Shown here piece after piece: positions 30,231 to 31,682 of a DNA stretch of 31,682 bases; positions within the stretch are counted from its first letter, which is position 1; each line of letters starts with the position of its first letter. The position numbers and the translations under genes are program-made. The notes below the pieces were generated by a model. It was given only the letters and a program-made list of their open reading frames with translations. It had not been told where the DNA came from and made no database searches. This DNA comes from Acidilobaceae archaeon UBA162 (GTDB taxonomy: Archaea > Thermoproteota > Thermoprotei_A > Sulfolobales > Acidilobaceae). Location: positions 31,993 to 63,674 of the forward strand of contig DAJS01000029.1 in assembly GCA_002496425.1 (NCBI GenBank), given 5' to 3'.

Positions 30231-30271
30231 GTTAAAACCCTAACTCAAGCCAAACGTTAAGGCTTTTTAAG
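30231..30271. promoter_or_regulatory. Divergent promoters of rpo6 and rpo13
   Basis: Minus-strand GGGTTTTAAC (30231-30240) serves rpo6 (start 30194); plus-strand CTTTTTAAG (30263-30271) serves rpo13, predicting initiation near 30293 ahead of the GTG at 30310. Two RNA polymerase subunit genes thus share one 115-bp control region. Confidence 0.45.
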
Positions 30272-30309
30272 TCAAGTTAAGGCAAGTTCTAGATGCCTGG
30301 CTGAAGCCC

Positions 30310-30690
30310 GTGTCGACCGAGGAGAACGAAGCCAAGGAATCAGAGATAGAGTCCGAGGAGACGAGCAAGGAAGCTGCTGAGACCTCTGAGACCGCCGAGG
30401 AGCAGCTATATGCGGAGTACAAGGTTAGCAGTCCTGAGCTGCTACAGATAATGCTTGACGCGTTTGACATACTTGAGAGGGCGAGTGAGGGCTCAATAAG
30501 CGTAACCGAGGCCAAGGCCCTTTACGACGAGAAGGTCGTGGAGGCCCTTGAGAAGCTTGGAAGTTCTGTGAAGCGCAGTAGGAGAAGCAGGACCCCCACA
30601 GCCAGTGCTCAGGCAGCTAAGAAGGTGGCCAAGAAGAAGGTCAAGAAGGTCAAGAGATCTAAGGCCAAGAGAAGGGCTTCCAAGTCCTAG
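30310..30690 (+). CDS. rpo13: RNA polymerase subunit Rpo13
   Basis: 126-residue protein with three zones: an acidic, disordered N-terminus (residues 3-35, rich in Glu, Ser, Thr), a short helical core (SPELLQIMLDAFDILERASEGSISVTEAKALYDEKVVE, about 41-78), and a Lys/Arg-rich tail with KKVAKKKVKKVKRSK. This is the layout of the crenarchaeal-specific Rpo13 subunit known from Sulfolobus, whose core carries the comparable ISVxEAKxL segment and whose basic tail contacts downstream DNA. The start is GTG at 30310. The location beside rpo6 and rpo4 fits. It is longer than the Sulfolobus protein (about 104 residues), mostly in the tail. The identification comes from recalled family sequence, not a search. 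Confidence 0.8.
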   Translation: MSTEENEAKESEIESEETSKEAAETSETAEEQLYAEYKVSSPELLQIMLDAFDILERASEGSISVTEAKALYDEKVVEALEKLGSSVKRSRRSRTPTASAQAAKKVAKKKVKKVKRSKAKRRASKS

Positions 30691-30730
30691 AGAAACAGGA
30701 TGCCAATAGAGTTCTCGCGACCCCAGCCCT

Positions 30731-31150
30731 CTACTTCTGCTGAGGCTTTGACCTCATGAACATGTGGTCCAGGCTGAAACGCTTAACCTCAACGTCATAT
30801 CCAAGTGACCTAAGGACTTTAACTATTATATCCTCGTCAACTCTTCTGTCAAATGTCACTACCACTGACCTCTCCTGGCCTTCCTTGATTAGCTTCAGGC
30901 TATCAACAACCACGGCCCCTCTTATCATGTCACTTACATCCTTGTCTGGAACTACATAATCCTTGAACTTCTTCTGCTGGTACTCATAGAACTCATCAAA
31001 GTTCCTAACTATCCTTAGAGCCTCTGTCACATCCTTAGAGCTAACGTTGAGCCTCTTGCTGACCTCTATTATTAGTTTTTCAGCCTGATCCACCGGCAGG
31101 GCGACGCTCTTATAACGGCCCATGTCAACCTCAAGGGTCACTGATGGCAT
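30731..31150 (-). CDS. Conserved-looking protein of unknown function
   Basis: 139 residues that I do not recognise. It has an N-terminal strand-helix segment (TLEVDMGRYKSVALPVDQAEKLIIEVSKRLNVSSKDVTEALRIV), a charged helical middle with YEYQQKKFKDYVVPDKDVSDMIRGAVVVDSL, and a C-terminal alpha/beta part (VVVTFDRRVDEDIIVKVLRSLGYDVEVKRF) that could be a small ferredoxin-like fold. No cysteines, signal peptide or membrane helix are present. It is convergent with rpo13 (40-bp gap) and divergent from the UMP kinase gene. A minus-strand TATA-like GGCTTTAATCC (about 31178-31188) supports the ATG at 31150. It is likely a crenarchaeal housekeeping protein by its setting, which is inference. Confidence 0.65.
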   Translation of the reverse strand: MPSVTLEVDMGRYKSVALPVDQAEKLIIEVSKRLNVSSKDVTEALRIVRNFDEFYEYQQKKFKDYVVPDKDVSDMIRGAVVVDSLKLIKEGQERSVVVTFDRRVDEDIIVKVLRSLGYDVEVKRFSLDHMFMRSKPQQK

Positions 31151-31227
31151 GTTCCTTCCCTGTTGCTGGGGTAGCCGAGGATTAAAGCCTCAGCGCCCTC
31201 AGGATTCGGCGGAGCACCGATGATGCG

Positions 31228-31275
31228 GGTTAAAAGCAGTGAGCCTAAGATGAGCTGGGCCTGGCGGCTGAGGGG
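31228..31275 (+). promoter_or_regulatory. Promoter and ribosome site of the UMP kinase gene
   Basis: GGTTAAAAGC (31228-31237) is the likely TATA element, with initiation near 31259. TGAGGGG (31269-31275) is six bases before the ATG at 31282. The upstream frame closes with a TAA at 31246-31248, so this is the only sensible start. Confidence 0.5.
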
Positions 31276-31281
31276 CTCCAC

Positions 31282-31682
31282 ATGAGCGTGAAGAGCGGCG
31301 TGGCTGTTATCAAGGTAAGCGGCGGACTCCTAAGCTCCCCTACGGCCACTTATTTGGGCGCGCTCAGGGAGACTGTGCTAGAGCTCATCAGCTCAGGGCT
31401 CAGGCTAGGCATAGTAACTGGCGGTGGCAGGCTGGCGAGAGAGCACATACAGGCCCTTCGCTCCCTGAGGGTAAGTGAGGCTATCCTTGACCTAGTGGGC
31501 ATTGAGGCTGCCAGGTTGAACGCGCTGTCAGTAGCAGCTGCCCTGGCACCTTACGCCGTGCCTCGCGTGCCTACATCGCTTGAGGAGGCGCTGAGCGACT
31601 TCACCAGAGGGCTTATACCTGTAATGGGTGGTCTCCAGCCAGGCCAGAGCACTAATGCCGTCGCGGCGGTCCTGGCAGAGAC
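31282..31682 (+). CDS. pyrH: Archaeal UMP kinase, 3' end outside window
   Basis: The first 133 codons of an amino-acid-kinase-fold UMP kinase, which converts UMP to UDP. Visible landmarks are the opening strand VAVIKVSGGLLSS, the glycine loop GIVTGGGRLAREHIQAL, the archaeal PyrH block LDLVGIEAARLNALSVAAAL, and PVMGGLQPGQSTNAVAAVLAE, the UMP/phosphate-binding region where the window ends. The sequence is intact to the edge. Divergent from the unknown 139-residue protein gene. Confidence 0.9.
   Translation, partial: MSVKSGVAVIKVSGGLLSSPTATYLGALRETVLELISSGLRLGIVTGGGRLAREHIQALRSLRVSEAILDLVGIEAARLNALSVAAALAPYAVPRVPTSLEEALSDFTRGLIPVMGGLQPGQSTNAVAAVLAE

Overview
The window looks like the chromosome of a thermophilic, probably acidophilic or neutrophilic Crenarchaeon (Thermoproteota) of the Desulfurococcales/Acidilobales kind with fairly high G+C. 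The evidence is: archaeal RNA polymerase subunits Rpo4, Rpo6 and the crenarchaeal-type Rpo13; ribosomal protein L21e; Hjc resolvase; archaeal UMP kinase; a PIN-VirB11-type ATPase; an aldehyde:ferredoxin oxidoreductase; GTG/TTG starts; AGG/AGA/ATA-rich codon use; TATA boxes about 26 bp before expected transcript starts; and GGTGA-type ribosome sites. The exact genus is my inference. I see no tRNA or rRNA gene, IS element, CRISPR array or phage gene. This is a core chromosomal region.

Layout. 1-886: 3' part of a GT-B glycosyltransferase-like gene. 1013-2561: two-subunit class I (4Fe-4S) fumarase, converging with overlap on a four-gene SUF operon (6285 down to 2524) led by a HEPN-like, cysteine-bearing small protein, then SufC, SufB and SufD. 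6360-8599: a radical SAM protein and a class II aldolase. 8612-10101: divergent ferritin-like protein and M19 dipeptidase. 10150-11890: Hjc resolvase and citrate synthase. 11938-13787: two-gene ABC-2 exporter with an operator-like dyad at its promoter. 13882-16387: a degenerate amidohydrolase-like protein divergent from a PIN/ATPase. 16453-18491: E1-like (MoeB/ThiF) enzyme translationally coupled to a threonine-synthase-like PLP enzyme. 18517-22146 (minus): UbiD decarboxylase, a previously easy-to-miss 49-residue twin-CX3C protein, and a tungsten aldehyde:ferredoxin oxidoreductase. 22147-23057: regulatory region with a possible 33-residue ORF, then a hemerythrin. 23058-26325: dyad-rich non-coding stretch and a large AdoCbl-dependent ribonucleotide reductase. 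26533-29112: signal peptidase I converging with overlap on a type IA topoisomerase. 29186-31150: Rpo4, L21e, Rpo6, divergent Rpo13, and an unknown protein. 31282-end: UMP kinase, cut by the window edge.

Functionally the window mixes central carbon metabolism (fumarase, citrate synthase, AOR), iron-sulfur and sulfur biochemistry (SUF, E1-like, radical SAM, AOR, fumarase), oxygen/iron handling (ferritin-like, hemerythrin) and the information machinery. The items most worth following up are the HEPN-like leader of the SUF operon, the twin-CX3C microprotein between ubiD and aor, the E1/PLP-enzyme pair, the pseudo-amidohydrolase, and the dyad symmetry around the ribonucleotide reductase promoter. 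All identifications rest on reading motifs by eye; no database search was run.
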